Below are positions 18,065 to 26,323 of a DNA stretch of 37,918 bases, one piece after another. Each line of letters begins with the position of its first letter. Position 1 is the first letter of the stretch. The stretch comes from an uncultured Oscillospiraceae bacterium (GTDB taxonomy: Bacteria; Bacillota; Clostridia; Oscillospirales; Oscillospiraceae), in contig CAJUAS010000016.1 in the NCBI GenBank assembly GCA_910584395.1, positions 1 through 37,918 of the forward strand, given 5' to 3'. The position numbers and the translations under genes are program-made. A model generated the notes under the pieces. That model did not search any database. It was not told the origin of the DNA and saw nothing but the letters and a program-made list of their open reading frames with translations.

Positions 18065-20236
18065 TTAGATTTCGTACCAGCGGATCTCGTTGGCGTCCAG
18101 ATCCAGCGTAAAGCTGGAACCGTCGCCCTTATAGACCGTGGTGGTCTGGGGTTCATAGGTGTTGTTGACCACACAGTACTTGCCGTTCTTCACATAGGCG
18201 TGAACTTCCACGTTGAAGTTGCTGGAGAACCACTTGTGGAGGTTGTCCCCATCGTGAGCAGACCAGAGGATAGCACGGTAGAGCACGCGGCTGTTCTCGA
18301 AGGAATAGGGCAAGCCGGAGATATACACGCACCGGCCCTTTCCGTACTCGTTGACCGCCATCTGGACTTCCTTGTCCCGCTGAACCAGAATGGTCGCCCC
18401 CTCCAGCGCGTAGATGCTGTCCATCCCCTCACCGAAGTCCACCTCTTTGGTGCAGTCGGCCAGAATGAAGTGTTCGGGGTGTTCCTCCCAGTTGTACTTG
18501 TCGTAGCCAAGGGTGAAGCCGGTCTCCTTCTCCACGCCCAGCGCAGCGGCAAGCTGGAAATAATGGCCCTGATGCTGGTGGCCGGAGGGCTCACCCACGC
18601 CGATAAAGCCGCCGCCGTTCCAAATAAAACCGCGGATAGCGGAGACAATCTCGCTGTCGGCCCACGCTTCGCCGCCGGTATGGGCGGTGTCGCCGTCGCC
18701 AACGTTGATGATAACGTCGATGTCATCCAGCACCTTGGGGTCGGCCTTGATGTCGTCGAAGCTGATAAACCGCACGTCAAAGGGCGCGCCGGCCAGAGAC
18801 TCGATGATCCCCGCATAGCCGTAGTTCTTTTTGTGATAAATGGCGTGGTGCACCATGTGGCAGCCCCAAGAGCGCTGCTTGCCCCAGCTATTGAGCACCG
18901 CGACGGTTTTGACGCAGTAAGGAGTTGTTCCCTTGATGTTCTCCCGCAGCTCACGGAACTCATTGCACACCTGCTCCACATAGTCGATGAAGTCGGGGAA
19001 CTGGCAGGCCAGCTTCAGATAGCCGCCGTAACCGATGCGGTCAATGGGCTTGCGGAGGATGGCGCGCCGGGCGGTGACCCAGTTGATCTTCGCTTCCTTG
19101 GCGGGATCGCCGCCCTCATGGAACACGTCGGGGAAGAAATAGGGCAACAGGCGGCCTTCGGTGTACTTCACGCCCTCGATATCCGAAATGATACGAAGGG
19201 TCTGGCCGTTGCCCACGCTGCCCACGATGGCGTCCAGCCCAATGGACTTGAACTCGTCCATGTAAGGCTCTACGCCGATCCAGTGGTCACCCAAGAACAT
19301 CATGGCTTCCTTCCCCAACTCATGGGTAATGTCCACCATTTCCTTGGCCAAGGCCGCCACTTCCCTGCGCTGGAACGCCATGAAGTCCTTAAACTCCTTG
19401 GAGGGAACGCGGTACTGGTTGTTGTAATAGCCCTGATCAATGATATACTCGGGACGGAACTTGTACCCGACCTCCTTTTCAAACTGATCCAGAATGTAAG
19501 GAGAGACAGAGGCGGAATAGCCGTACCAATCCACATATTTTTCCCGCTTCAGCTCATCAAAGATCAGCGTGAACTGATGGAAAAAGGTGGTGTAACGGAT
19601 CACATTGACGTAAGGATGGTCTGCGATGAACTTACGCAGCCGCTCCATGGTGTACTTATGGGTCTTGGGCTGGCGAACGTCGAAGGTGATCTGATGCTCA
19701 AAGTCCTTCCAGTCGTTGACCACCGCGTTGAACATATGCACCGGATCCCAAATAAGATAGGCAAGGAAGCTGACCGTGTACTCGTGGAAGGCATTTGCCT
19801 TGTGTACGGTCACGCAGCCGGTCGCCTTGTCATAATCCCACTGGGCAGGGTCTACCACCGCGCCGGTCGTGCGGTCCACGACCTCCCACCAGCGTTTGAT
19901 GGCATCCCGTGTGTTGACCTCCATCAATTCAGGGCTGACGCCCTTCATCAGGGGGATGGACAACTCGTCCGACTGGGCGGTATAAAATCCGGTCATGATG
20001 TAACATTGCTGTACCTCATCGGGATTCGCCTTCGCCCATGCGTTATCCTTGCGGGTGGTATAATAGGTAGAGTAGACCTTTGCGTCTACGCTCTTCAGCT
20101 CCTCGGGATAGTCGGTGCCGTCGCAATCGCGGATCGCGTCAGCGCCCCACCGTTCCAACAAAGCCAAGGTCTCAGGGACAACGTCCACATCGGTGGGAAT
20201 AGTCACAAATCCCTTTTTGCGTTGATTTTCGCTCAT
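18065..20236 (-). CDS. GH112 1,3-beta-galactosyl-N-acetylhexosamine phosphorylase (galacto-N-biose/lacto-N-biose phosphorylase)
   Basis: Reversible phosphorolysis of Gal-beta-1,3-GlcNAc/GalNAc to alpha-Gal-1-P plus the free N-acetylhexosamine; cytosolic, no signal peptide. 723 aa, close to the ~720-750 aa of the family. Hallmarks: an N-terminal VTIPTDVDVVPETLALLERWGADAIRD-type opening of the TIM barrel (residues ~10-40), GDHWIGVEPY with D317, the best candidate for the general acid (equivalent to Asp313 of the B. longum enzyme), GSVGNGQTLR, and RLLPYFFPDVFHEGGDP. A glutamine-amidotransferase-like middle domain (VINVGDGDTAHTGG, GVGEPSGHQHQ) and a C-terminal beta-domain follow. ATG 20236 (MSENQRKKG) follows AGGAGG; nine upstream in-frame codons were rejected. 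Last gene of the ABC-transporter operon, directly after a small membrane protein. GNB versus LNB preference cannot be decided by eye. Confidence 0.95.
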   Translation of the reverse strand: MSENQRKKGFVTIPTDVDVVPETLALLERWGADAIRDCDGTDYPEELKSVDAKVYSTYYTTRKDNAWAKANPDEVQQCYIMTGFYTAQSDELSIPLMKGVSPELMEVNTRDAIKRWWEVVDRTTGAVVDPAQWDYDKATGCVTVHKANAFHEYTVSFLAYLIWDPVHMFNAVVNDWKDFEHQITFDVRQPKTHKYTMERLRKFIADHPYVNVIRYTTFFHQFTLIFDELKREKYVDWYGYSASVSPYILDQFEKEVGYKFRPEYIIDQGYYNNQYRVPSKEFKDFMAFQRREVAALAKEMVDITHELGKEAMMFLGDHWIGVEPYMDEFKSIGLDAIVGSVGNGQTLRIISDIEGVKYTEGRLLPYFFPDVFHEGGDPAKEAKINWVTARRAILRKPIDRIGYGGYLKLACQFPDFIDYVEQVCNEFRELRENIKGTTPYCVKTVAVLNSWGKQRSWGCHMVHHAIYHKKNYGYAGIIESLAGAPFDVRFISFDDIKADPKVLDDIDVIINVGDGDTAHTGGEAWADSEIVSAIRGFIWNGGGFIGVGEPSGHQHQGHYFQLAAALGVEKETGFTLGYDKYNWEEHPEHFILADCTKEVDFGEGMDSIYALEGATILVQRDKEVQMAVNEYGKGRCVYISGLPYSFENSRVLYRAILWSAHDGDNLHKWFSSNFNVEVHAYVKNGKYCVVNNTYEPQTTTVYKGDGSSFTLDLDANEIRWYEI

Positions 20237-20266
20237 GAATGTTCCTCCTAAAGGGCAAAGCAATGC

Positions 20267-20488
20267 TTACTTCTTCTTTTTTTCGCGGGGGGCTTTGGGA
20301 TCTTGGAAGGGCTTGTTATAGAGCCAGAGCGCCGCCAGCAGCAGCGCCAAACCAACCGTCATAATGAGCAGACCTGTCACACTGGCCGTCATCTTCCATC
20401 CGGCGAAGATCATAACCAAGCCAACGACAAAGAAGGCGGCGATCAGGGCCATGCGCAGAGCGGTATGCTCTTTCCAGAATTTAATCAT
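20267..20488 (-). CDS. Small two-helix membrane protein in the GNB/LNB operon
   Basis: Unrecognised 73-residue protein (76 if the in-frame GTG at 20497 is used). It has two predicted membrane helices (roughly MALIAAFFVVGLVMIFAGW and a second of about 20 residues in the middle, ending LLLAALWLYN) joined by a short loop with Lys and Thr. A strongly basic tail ends in REKKKK, which suggests that the C-terminus is cytosolic. It follows the second permease by about 10 bp and precedes the GH112 gene by 30 bp, inside an operon with no internal promoter seen. The ATG has AAGGTGA in front, the GTG only AAAGG. It may be a transporter accessory subunit or chaperone; this is inference from position alone. 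Confidence 0.75.
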   Translation of the reverse strand: MIKFWKEHTALRMALIAAFFVVGLVMIFAGWKMTASVTGLLIMTVGLALLLAALWLYNKPFQDPKAPREKKKK

Positions 20489-20498
20489 ATCGCTCACC

Positions 20499-21422
20499 TT
20501 AACCTTTCAGACCGCCCACGGTCATACCCTGAGTCAGCTTCTTCTGCACGCAGATATACAGGATCAAGACAGGCAGCATAGCCAGCACCAGTCCGGCATA
20601 CAGACGGCCCAGCTCCTGAGGCGAGTGCCCGGCGGAGACCAGATCTACCAAGCCGCGGGGCAACGTGTACTTGCTCTGGTCGGTCATCAGGTTCAACGCC
20701 ACGATGTATTCGTTCCAGAAGGATAGGAAGTTAAAGAGGATAATGGTAATGATGGACGGCTTCGCCATGGGGAAGATGATACGGGTCATGGTCTTAAAAT
20801 AGCCCGCGCCGTCAATATAGGCGGCCTCTTCAAAGTCGTGGGGCAGAGTGGCCAGATAGCCGGACAGCAGGTAGATGGTAAAGGGCAGCGCCGTGGCGGC
20901 ATAAACGATCGCCAGCACCAGCAGATTGTTCAGGAAAATACCGTCTAACCCGCCAAACACGCTTTTGACCCACTTGCTGGCGTCATTGAGCTGCAGGAAG
21001 ATGGGCACCGCGATGTAGCTCACGTTGATAAACAGTCCTGCGGTAAAGCAGAGATTCAGGATCTTGCGGCCGCGGAACTCCATGCGGGACAGCGCGTAAG
21101 CCGCAGGCAACGCCATCACCAACAGCAGCAGCAGCGCCAGAATCGTAACGATGATGGAATTGCCGATATAAGAGCCCATACGGGCGGTGTTCCATGCGTC
21201 AATGAAGTTCTGGAAATAGAAGCCGGCCGGAAGCGCCCAAGGATTGCCCGTGGAAAACTCATAGCTCTGCTTCAAGGAGGCCAAGAACACCCAGCCCACG
21301 GGGACGATGATGCTGACAGCCAGCAGGATCAGGGCAATGTAGATAAACACCTTGTAAAGCACCTGAGCGGATTCGCCCTTTTTCTTCTTGGTCAGGGTTT
21401 CAGTTTTCACTGCGTTACTCAT
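20499..21422 (-). CDS. ABC sugar transporter permease, MalG/LacG-like
   Basis: Second membrane subunit of a CUT1-type carbohydrate importer. 307 aa with six membrane helices: helix 1 near residues 25-47, the rest from ~85. The EAA loop EEAAYIDGAGYFKTMTRIIFP, which docks to the ATPase, lies around 190-210. It ends with KKLTQGMTVGGLKG, the typical C-terminus of MalG-like permeases. ATG 21422 lies seven bases after AGGAGG; a GTG one codon upstream is less likely. It follows the first permease by 12 bp and precedes the small membrane protein by ~10 bp. The transporter lacks its own ATPase in this operon; the MsmK/UgpC-like ATPase at 25145 is the natural partner. Confidence 0.93.
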   Translation of the reverse strand: MSNAVKTETLTKKKKGESAQVLYKVFIYIALILLAVSIIVPVGWVFLASLKQSYEFSTGNPWALPAGFYFQNFIDAWNTARMGSYIGNSIIVTILALLLLLVMALPAAYALSRMEFRGRKILNLCFTAGLFINVSYIAVPIFLQLNDASKWVKSVFGGLDGIFLNNLLVLAIVYAATALPFTIYLLSGYLATLPHDFEEAAYIDGAGYFKTMTRIIFPMAKPSIITIILFNFLSFWNEYIVALNLMTDQSKYTLPRGLVDLVSAGHSPQELGRLYAGLVLAMLPVLILYICVQKKLTQGMTVGGLKG

Positions 21423-21434
21423 CACCGCACCTCC

Positions 21435-22316
21435 TTACACTTCCAGCACGTCGCGCTTAGTGACCTTGTTCACCAGCGCAGACAGCACAAAGGAGAAGAG
21501 GAATACGACCACGCCGGCCGCCATACTGTAACCTCTGTCCCGCGTCGCTTGGGTATACATATAGTTCAGGGCCGTGGTCTGGTTGGGGTTGGTGCCCCAG
21601 AACGCACGGATAAACAGAAATGCCATATTGATGGTGGAGATGATGAAGAAGGTCAGGGTCGTGCGGAGGTTCGTCCAAATCAAGGGCAGGGTGATCTGGA
21701 AAAACTGCTTGATGCGGCCTGCGCCGTCCAAGCCTGCAGACTCATAGAGGCTCAGGGAGACAGCAGACATGGAGGACATATACATGACCATGTAATAACC
21801 GATGGCCTGCCACACCATGGCAATGATCAAGCTGACGATGGCCAGTTCAAATTTCCAAGGGTGCATGACCGGTTCGCCTTTGAAGAACGCTAAGAAGCTG
21901 TCCAACAAGCCACGCTCCGGCTCATAGATAGCGGAAAAGATACCGGCAATAACAGACATAGAGAGGATATTGGGGATGTAGAAGATCACGCGGAAGAAAT
22001 TCTGTCCCTTCAGCTTCTCACGAGTCAAGATCGCTGCAAAGACAATGGCAAAGAAGAAGGTAATGATGGTCACAACAACGATGATAAGGATGGTGTTCTG
22101 CAACGCCTGAATGAAAGTCGCGTTGGTAAACAGCGCCTTAAAGTTGCTCAAGCCAATAAACTTATCTACGCCATTGGGATCGTATTTGTTCGCAGCTTTG
22201 AAAAGGGAAAGGCGGAATACCGTAAAGGTAGGCAGGATCATAAAAACAAAGAACAAAACTGTGGCAGGAATCAGACAGAGGCAAAGGAAACCCCTGCGTC
22301 GTTTGTTGCTGTGCAT
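21435..22316 (-). CDS. ABC sugar transporter permease, MalF/UgpA-like
   Basis: First membrane subunit of the CUT1-type importer. 293 aa with six helices: an N-terminal one near residues 8-30, a large periplasmic-side loop with the FIGLSNFKALF motif common to UgpA-like permeases, and the EAA loop YESAGLDGAGRIKQFFQITLPLIW. The end VTKRDVLEV is typical. Start is uncertain: ATG 22316 has AGGAG 12 bases upstream; ATG 22328 abuts the same Shine-Dalgarno and is too close; a TTG lies at 22352. Chosen: 22316. Preceded by a strong hairpin that separates it from the solute-binding protein gene. Confidence 0.93.
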   Translation of the reverse strand: MHSNKRRRGFLCLCLIPATVLFFVFMILPTFTVFRLSLFKAANKYDPNGVDKFIGLSNFKALFTNATFIQALQNTILIIVVVTIITFFFAIVFAAILTREKLKGQNFFRVIFYIPNILSMSVIAGIFSAIYEPERGLLDSFLAFFKGEPVMHPWKFELAIVSLIIAMVWQAIGYYMVMYMSSMSAVSLSLYESAGLDGAGRIKQFFQITLPLIWTNLRTTLTFFIISTINMAFLFIRAFWGTNPNQTTALNYMYTQATRDRGYSMAAGVVVFLFSFVLSALVNKVTKRDVLEV

Positions 22317-22382
22317 ACTGCCGTTCATCTCCTTTCTTGCAATTGGGTTCAAGATGGCCGCCGGAGTCTCCGGCAGTTCTTG

Positions 22383-22425
22383 AAAAAGAAAGCGGCGGTG
22401 AGCAGTAGGAACTACTCACCGCCGC
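22383..22425 (-). terminator. Intercistronic hairpin, probable partial terminator after the solute-binding protein gene
   Basis: Eleven-bp perfect stem 22392-22402/22415-22425 (GCGGCGGTGAG and complement) followed on the minus strand by TTTCTTTTTC. Such structures between a binding-protein gene and its permeases usually lower downstream expression and stabilise the upstream message, giving excess binding protein. Confidence 0.8.
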
Positions 22426-22459
22426 CCTACTAAGCGAACGTTACAAGGTTACGGCTAAA

Positions 22460-23848
22460 TTAGCCGACCAGAGCAGCGCGGAAGCTGTCGCTGGCGGTCT
22501 TAACGCCCGCGATCCACTGATCAACAGTGGTGGTGCCGGCAACCAGACCGTTCACGGGGTCAAAGAAGGCCTCGCGGACGCTGGGCAGACCGCCGGTGGT
22601 GTCGTAAGCGGCGAAGTTGCCCATAGCGGCGTCGGCGCCGTTATCGTAGATGGAATAGAACATCTTGTTGTCGCCCTCGAGGTTGTCGGTCTGGCCGGCA
22701 ACGGGCTGGATGGCGCCGGCCTGAGCGAAGATGGCGCAAGCCTTATCGCTGTACAGGAAGGCCACGAACTGCTTAGCAGCGTCAACGTTGGCAGCGCCGG
22801 AGGGGATCCAAGCCTGCTCCAGCCAGCAGTAGCTGGCGCCGTTCTTGCCAGCCTCAACGGCGGGCAGCGGGCACATACCCCACTCGAAGCCGTCAGCGCG
22901 GGTGGCGTTAGCCATCTCGCCGACGATCCAAGTGCCGTTGGGCATGAAGATGGCTTCGTTGTCCAGAACCAGCTGCTGGTTCTTGGTGAAGTCAGCGTCA
23001 TTGGCCTGAGAAGGAGTCTTGGGGTTGGTGTAGGAAGCCAGCTTGGCGACGATCTCGAAGCACTTCTGGCCCTCAGCGGTGTCCCAGATGCCCTCTTCGT
23101 AGTTCAGAGCCTTGTTGTAGAAGTCGGGGCCACCGACGGAGTACATCAGGGCATAGAAGAAAGCGTCAAAGTAACCGGTGGTGGGGTAAGTAAACAGGTA
23201 GATACCCTCAGCCTTGGCGGTGTCGCCCAGCGCCCACATCTCGTCCCAAGTGGTGGGCAGACTCCAGCCCTTCTCGTTCAGCAGGCCGGCGTTGTAGAAC
23301 AGGCCGCAGGGGCTGTAGAACATGGGAGCCAGATAGGTGTGGCCGTCGCCATAGGGGTTGGTGACGCCGGTGTCAGTAAAGCCGCCGACGATCTTGTCGG
23401 AGACCTTAGCACTCTCGCCGGGGACAGTCATGTCCAGAACGTCGGTGAGGTCGACCAGCAGCTTGTTGTTGATGAACTGCTCGGTCATAGCAGCCTCACG
23501 GCCGGTGGCCAGATGGACAACGTCGGGGAAGTTGCCAGCCTGAATCTGGGGATCGAGAACGTCCTCCAGATTGGCCTCGGTGGTGAGCTCGACGGTAGCG
23601 CCGGTCTCTTCCTCAAAGGCCTTGCAGACATCCTGCCACATCTGAGCGCCGTAAGCAGTCTCAATGGCGGCGACCTTCAGGGTCTGACCCTCCAGAGACT
23701 TGCCGGCATCAGGAGTGGGATCAACAACATCGGGAGTGGGATCAACGGGTGCGGGGGTGGGGGTGGGCTTGTCAGCGGGGGTGTAGCCGGCCAGAATCGC
23801 CAGCAGCATCACAGCAGCCAGACCCAGTGCGAGTACCTTCTTTTTCAT
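22460..23848 (-). CDS. ABC transporter sugar-binding protein (extracellular solute-binding family 1) with altered lipobox
   Basis: Extracellular binding subunit of the CUT1-type importer, expected to bind GNB/LNB-type disaccharides. 462 aa. Signal segment MKKKVLALGLAAVMLLAILAG, then Y22 where a lipoprotein would have the lipidated Cys (LAILAG-Y). A TPTPAPVDPTPD-rich spacer (25-48) follows, as is usual after a lipidated Cys. The mature SBP fold starts around residue 54 (LEGQTLKVAAIETAYG) and contains FPDVVHLATG and NGTWIVGEMAN, typical of family-1 binding proteins. ATG 23848 is preceded by AGGAGG 11 bases away and a closer GAGG. First gene of the operon, with its own promoter at 23923-23950. 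Confidence 0.92.
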   Translation of the reverse strand: MKKKVLALGLAAVMLLAILAGYTPADKPTPTPAPVDPTPDVVDPTPDAGKSLEGQTLKVAAIETAYGAQMWQDVCKAFEEETGATVELTTEANLEDVLDPQIQAGNFPDVVHLATGREAAMTEQFINNKLLVDLTDVLDMTVPGESAKVSDKIVGGFTDTGVTNPYGDGHTYLAPMFYSPCGLFYNAGLLNEKGWSLPTTWDEMWALGDTAKAEGIYLFTYPTTGYFDAFFYALMYSVGGPDFYNKALNYEEGIWDTAEGQKCFEIVAKLASYTNPKTPSQANDADFTKNQQLVLDNEAIFMPNGTWIVGEMANATRADGFEWGMCPLPAVEAGKNGASYCWLEQAWIPSGAANVDAAKQFVAFLYSDKACAIFAQAGAIQPVAGQTDNLEGDNKMFYSIYDNGADAAMGNFAAYDTTGGLPSVREAFFDPVNGLVAGTTTVDQWIAGVKTASDSFRAALVG

Positions 23849-23922
23849 TTCCTCAAATACCTCCTACTATGTTTTTCGAGCTTTTACCTCGTTCGGGCAA
23901 TGCCCTCCGGGGTCTTGTTTCA

Positions 23923-23950
23923 AGTATAGTCTTTTCTTCATTCTAATCAA
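23923..23950 (-). promoter_or_regulatory. Promoter of the transporter/GH112 operon
   Basis: Minus strand TTGATT (23945-23950), 16 bp, TATACT (23923-23928). The predicted start near 23916 gives a ~68-base leader. The leader holds a small palindrome GGGCAATGCCC (23895-23905). The AT-rich block 23945-24060 behind the promoter looks like an upstream regulatory region. Confidence 0.6.
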
Positions 23951-24032
23951 TCGTTTTATTGCGCCGCTTTTTAATTATATTGTTTTTTCTGGCGATAAAT
24001 ATCAAATTTGACGGTTTCCATTTGTTCTTTTT

Positions 24033-24045
24033 GTGCAATCTGCAC
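24033..24045. promoter_or_regulatory. Candidate operator (inverted repeat) in the divergent control region
   Basis: GTGCA-ATC-TGCAC, a perfect inverted repeat in the AT-rich region between the binding-protein gene and the AraC gene. It lies about 115 bp upstream of the expected start of the former and about 110 bp upstream of the latter. A related TGCACATTTT occurs at 24111-24120 on the AraC -35 box (TGCACCATTT at 24041). Likely a regulator site, but unproven. Confidence 0.4.
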
Positions 24046-24109
24046 CATTTCAAGTTTTTTGCCCCCCAAACCCCTCTTTTGCAGCTCACGCGATCTGGAT
24101 ATTTTCTTC

Positions 24110-24138
24110 TTGCACATTTTGCCCTGCTATATTATAAT
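24110..24138 (+). promoter_or_regulatory. Sigma-A type promoter of the AraC regulator gene
   Basis: TTGCAC (24110-24115), 17 bp, TATAAT (24133-24138): a near-consensus promoter. The -35 box is part of TGCACATTTTGCC, which resembles elements at two other promoters of the locus and would allow autoregulation. Confidence 0.75.
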
Positions 24139-24173
24139 GACAACAAGATTTGACGCAAGATTTATAAAATTGT

Positions 24174-25058
24174 GTGGTGATTTTTTTGAGTTCCAGCCGC
24201 TATCTGTTGGATTTTGACGGCTCAGTCGTTCACCGGGACTGGCCCGCGCTCAAGCTTTTATATGTTAGCTCCGCGCAGTATGGCGGGGACTGGCACAGTG
24301 CTATGCACGCCCACGACTGCACCGAGCTTTTCTATGTGGTGAGCGGAACAGGCCGCTTCCATGTCGAGGAGCATTTCTTCCCTGTCGCCGCCGATGATCT
24401 GGTGGTGATCAACCCCAATGTGGAACACACCGAATTGAGCCGCGACAACCGGCCCTTGGAGTACATTGTTTTGGGTGTGGAGGGTCTGGAGTTTTCCCCT
24501 ACTCAGGAGGACGACAGCCGCTATTGTGTGATGTCCCTGCAGGGTCAGCGGGAGGAGATCCTCCCCCTTCTTCGCTCTTTGCTGCGGGAGGCCGCCTTGA
24601 AGCAAACCGGCTATGAGCTGGTCTGCCAGAACATCTTGGAGATCATGGCCGTTCAGTTGGGGCGGCGGGTGGAGCTGTCCTCTTCCACCTCCGGGCGCTA
24701 TACCAGCAAGGAGTGCGCGCTGGTTCGCCGTTACATTGACAGCCATTTTAAGGAAAACATTACCCTCTCTCAGCTCTCCGATCTGGTACATATCAACAAA
24801 TACTATCTGGTGCATACCTTCTCCCGGGAGTACGGCGTCTCCCCCATCAGCTATCTGATCTCCCGCCGCCTTCAGGAAAGCAAGTACCTCCTCACCCGCA
24901 CCAACCATTCCCTCAGCCAGATCTCTCATATGCTTGGGTTTTCCTCTCCCAGCTACTTTTCTCAGAGCTTTCGGCGGGCGGAAAAAATGAGTCCGCTGGA
25001 ATACCGCAAGCTCTGCCACGCCAAGGAGAAAGAGCCTGCCGCTGCCGCTGCACCCTGA
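24174..25058 (+). CDS. AraC-family transcriptional regulator
   Basis: Probable sugar-responsive activator of the surrounding GNB/LNB genes. 294 aa. The N-terminal ~110 residues form a cupin-like sensor (HAHDCTELFYVVSGTGRFHVEE, VINPNVEHTE). The C-terminal ~100 residues hold two helix-turn-helix motifs: ITLSQLSDLVHINKYYLVHTF and LSQISHMLGFSSPSYFSQSF, followed by the conserved MSPLEYRK. It ends in a Pro/Ala-rich tail. The start is uncertain: GTG at 24174 or 24177 has no clear ribosome binding site, while TTG 24186 (SSSRYLLDF) has GGTGA five bases in front. It is divergent from the transporter operon, with a ~325 bp shared control region, and convergent with the ATPase gene; a bidirectional terminator separates those two. 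Confidence 0.92.
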   Translation: MVIFLSSSRYLLDFDGSVVHRDWPALKLLYVSSAQYGGDWHSAMHAHDCTELFYVVSGTGRFHVEEHFFPVAADDLVVINPNVEHTELSRDNRPLEYIVLGVEGLEFSPTQEDDSRYCVMSLQGQREEILPLLRSLLREAALKQTGYELVCQNILEIMAVQLGRRVELSSSTSGRYTSKECALVRRYIDSHFKENITLSQLSDLVHINKYYLVHTFSREYGVSPISYLISRRLQESKYLLTRTNHSLSQISHMLGFSSPSYFSQSFRRAEKMSPLEYRKLCHAKEKEPAAAAAP

Positions 25059-25093
25059 CGCTTCTCCCCTTCTCTTCCCTGCCGAAATAACAA

Positions 25094-25126
25094 AAAAAAG
25101 AGACTGCCCGCAGGCAGTCTCTTTTT
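25094..25126. terminator. Bidirectional intrinsic terminator between AraC gene and ATPase gene
   Basis: Fourteen-bp stem 25095-25108/25113-25126 (AAAAAGAGACTGCC and complement) with loop CGCA; A8 on the left and T5 on the right serve both convergent genes. Confidence 0.92.
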
Positions 25127-25144
25127 ATCTTGTGTCGCAAACCC

Positions 25145-26323
25145 TTACTTTCTCCCCTGTGCCGCGTTCTGCTCCTCCGTGCGGGCAGCCTCGGAATGGA
25201 AGGGGATCAGGTTATCCGTAGAAGCGGTGTCAAACAGGTGGATCAGGTCATCGCGGAAGGTGAAGTGGACCTGCGTGCCATAGGGGATGCCCGCCTTCCA
25301 CTCCTTGGGCAGATCCGTGGTAGGCACGCGGAGCACCACATCAATGCCGTCCTGCACCGCCACATGGAGGTGCAGCTCGCTGCCCATCATCTCGGAGACG
25401 TCCACGGTGCCGGTCAGGGTATCCGGGCCGGCCTGAGAGGCGAACACGATATGCTCGGGACGAATGCCCAAGGTCACATCGCCGCCTGCCACATTGTTGG
25501 CCTTCAGCTTGGCCTGCGTCTCCTCGGAGAGCTTCATCACCGCGTCCAGACACTTGACGGAATAGCTGTCGCCCTGACGCTCCAGCTTGGCATCGAAGAA
25601 GTTCATCTGAGGTGTGCCGATAAAGCCGGCGACGAAGAGGTTCGCGGGATGCTCAAAGACCTGCTGAGGCGTGCCAATCTGCTGAATGAAGCCGTCCTTC
25701 ATAATGACGATGCGGTCGCCCAGCGTCATAGCCTCGGTCTGGTCGTGGGTGACGTAGATGAAGGTGGTGTTGATGCGTTGGCGCAGCTTGATGATCTCGG
25801 CGCGCATCTGGTTGCGGAGCTTCGCGTCCAGATTGGACAGCGGCTCGTCCATCAGGAACACCTGCGGATCACGGACGATGGCGCGGCCAATGGCCACGCG
25901 CTGGCGCTGACCGCCGGACAGAGCCTTGGGCTTGCGCTCTAAGTACTGGGTGATGTCCAGAATTTGGGCGGCCTCCCGCACCTTCTTGTCGATCTCGTCC
26001 TTGGGCAGCTTACGCAGCTTCAGCGCAAACGCCATATTTTCATAAACCGTCATGTGGGGATAGAGCGCGTAGTTTTGGAATACCATGGCGATGTCGCGAT
26101 CCTTGGGGGACACATCGTTGACCCGGCGGCCGCCGATGTACAGGTCGCCGTCAGAGATGTCCTCCAAACCGGCCACCATGCGAAGGGTGGTGGACTTGCC
26201 GCACCCGGAAGGCCCGACCAGAACGATGAATTCCTTGTCCGAGATCTCCAGATCGAAGCTGTGGACGGCGGTCACCTTGTTGTCATAGACCTTCTTGATG
26301 CCTTTTAACGATACAGTTGCCAT
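25145..26323 (-). CDS. Carbohydrate ABC transporter ATPase, MsmK/UgpC/MalK-like
   Basis: Energises the CUT1-type importer whose membrane parts lie at 20499-22316. About 392 aa. Walker A GPSGCGKST (~37-45), Q-loop FQNYALYPHMTVYENMAF, signature LSGGQRQR, Walker B VFLMDEPLSNLD, H-loop YVTHDQTEAM. The TOBE/OB regulatory domain begins around residue 235 (GTPQQVFEHPANLFVAGFIGTPQMNF) and includes LGIRPEHI. ATG 26323 (MATVSLKGIKKVYD) is the natural family start but has no Shine-Dalgarno. A GTG at 26410 would add 29 unlikely residues, and a strong AAGGAGG lies far upstream at 26444-26450 (see leader). Last gene of the sugar-nucleotide operon and also served by its own promoter. Such ATPases often serve several importers. 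Confidence 0.94.
   Translation of the reverse strand: MATVSLKGIKKVYDNKVTAVHSFDLEISDKEFIVLVGPSGCGKSTTLRMVAGLEDISDGDLYIGGRRVNDVSPKDRDIAMVFQNYALYPHMTVYENMAFALKLRKLPKDEIDKKVREAAQILDITQYLERKPKALSGGQRQRVAIGRAIVRDPQVFLMDEPLSNLDAKLRNQMRAEIIKLRQRINTTFIYVTHDQTEAMTLGDRIVIMKDGFIQQIGTPQQVFEHPANLFVAGFIGTPQMNFFDAKLERQGDSYSVKCLDAVMKLSEETQAKLKANNVAGGDVTLGIRPEHIVFASQAGPDTLTGTVDVSEMMGSELHLHVAVQDGIDVVLRVPTTDLPKEWKAGIPYGTQVHFTFRDDLIHLFDTASTDNLIPFHSEAARTEEQNAAQGRK

Noticed and set aside
17981..20251. A 756-codon plus-strand open frame opposite GH112
   Set aside because: Shadow of the GH112 gene, whose family motifs are all on the minus strand.
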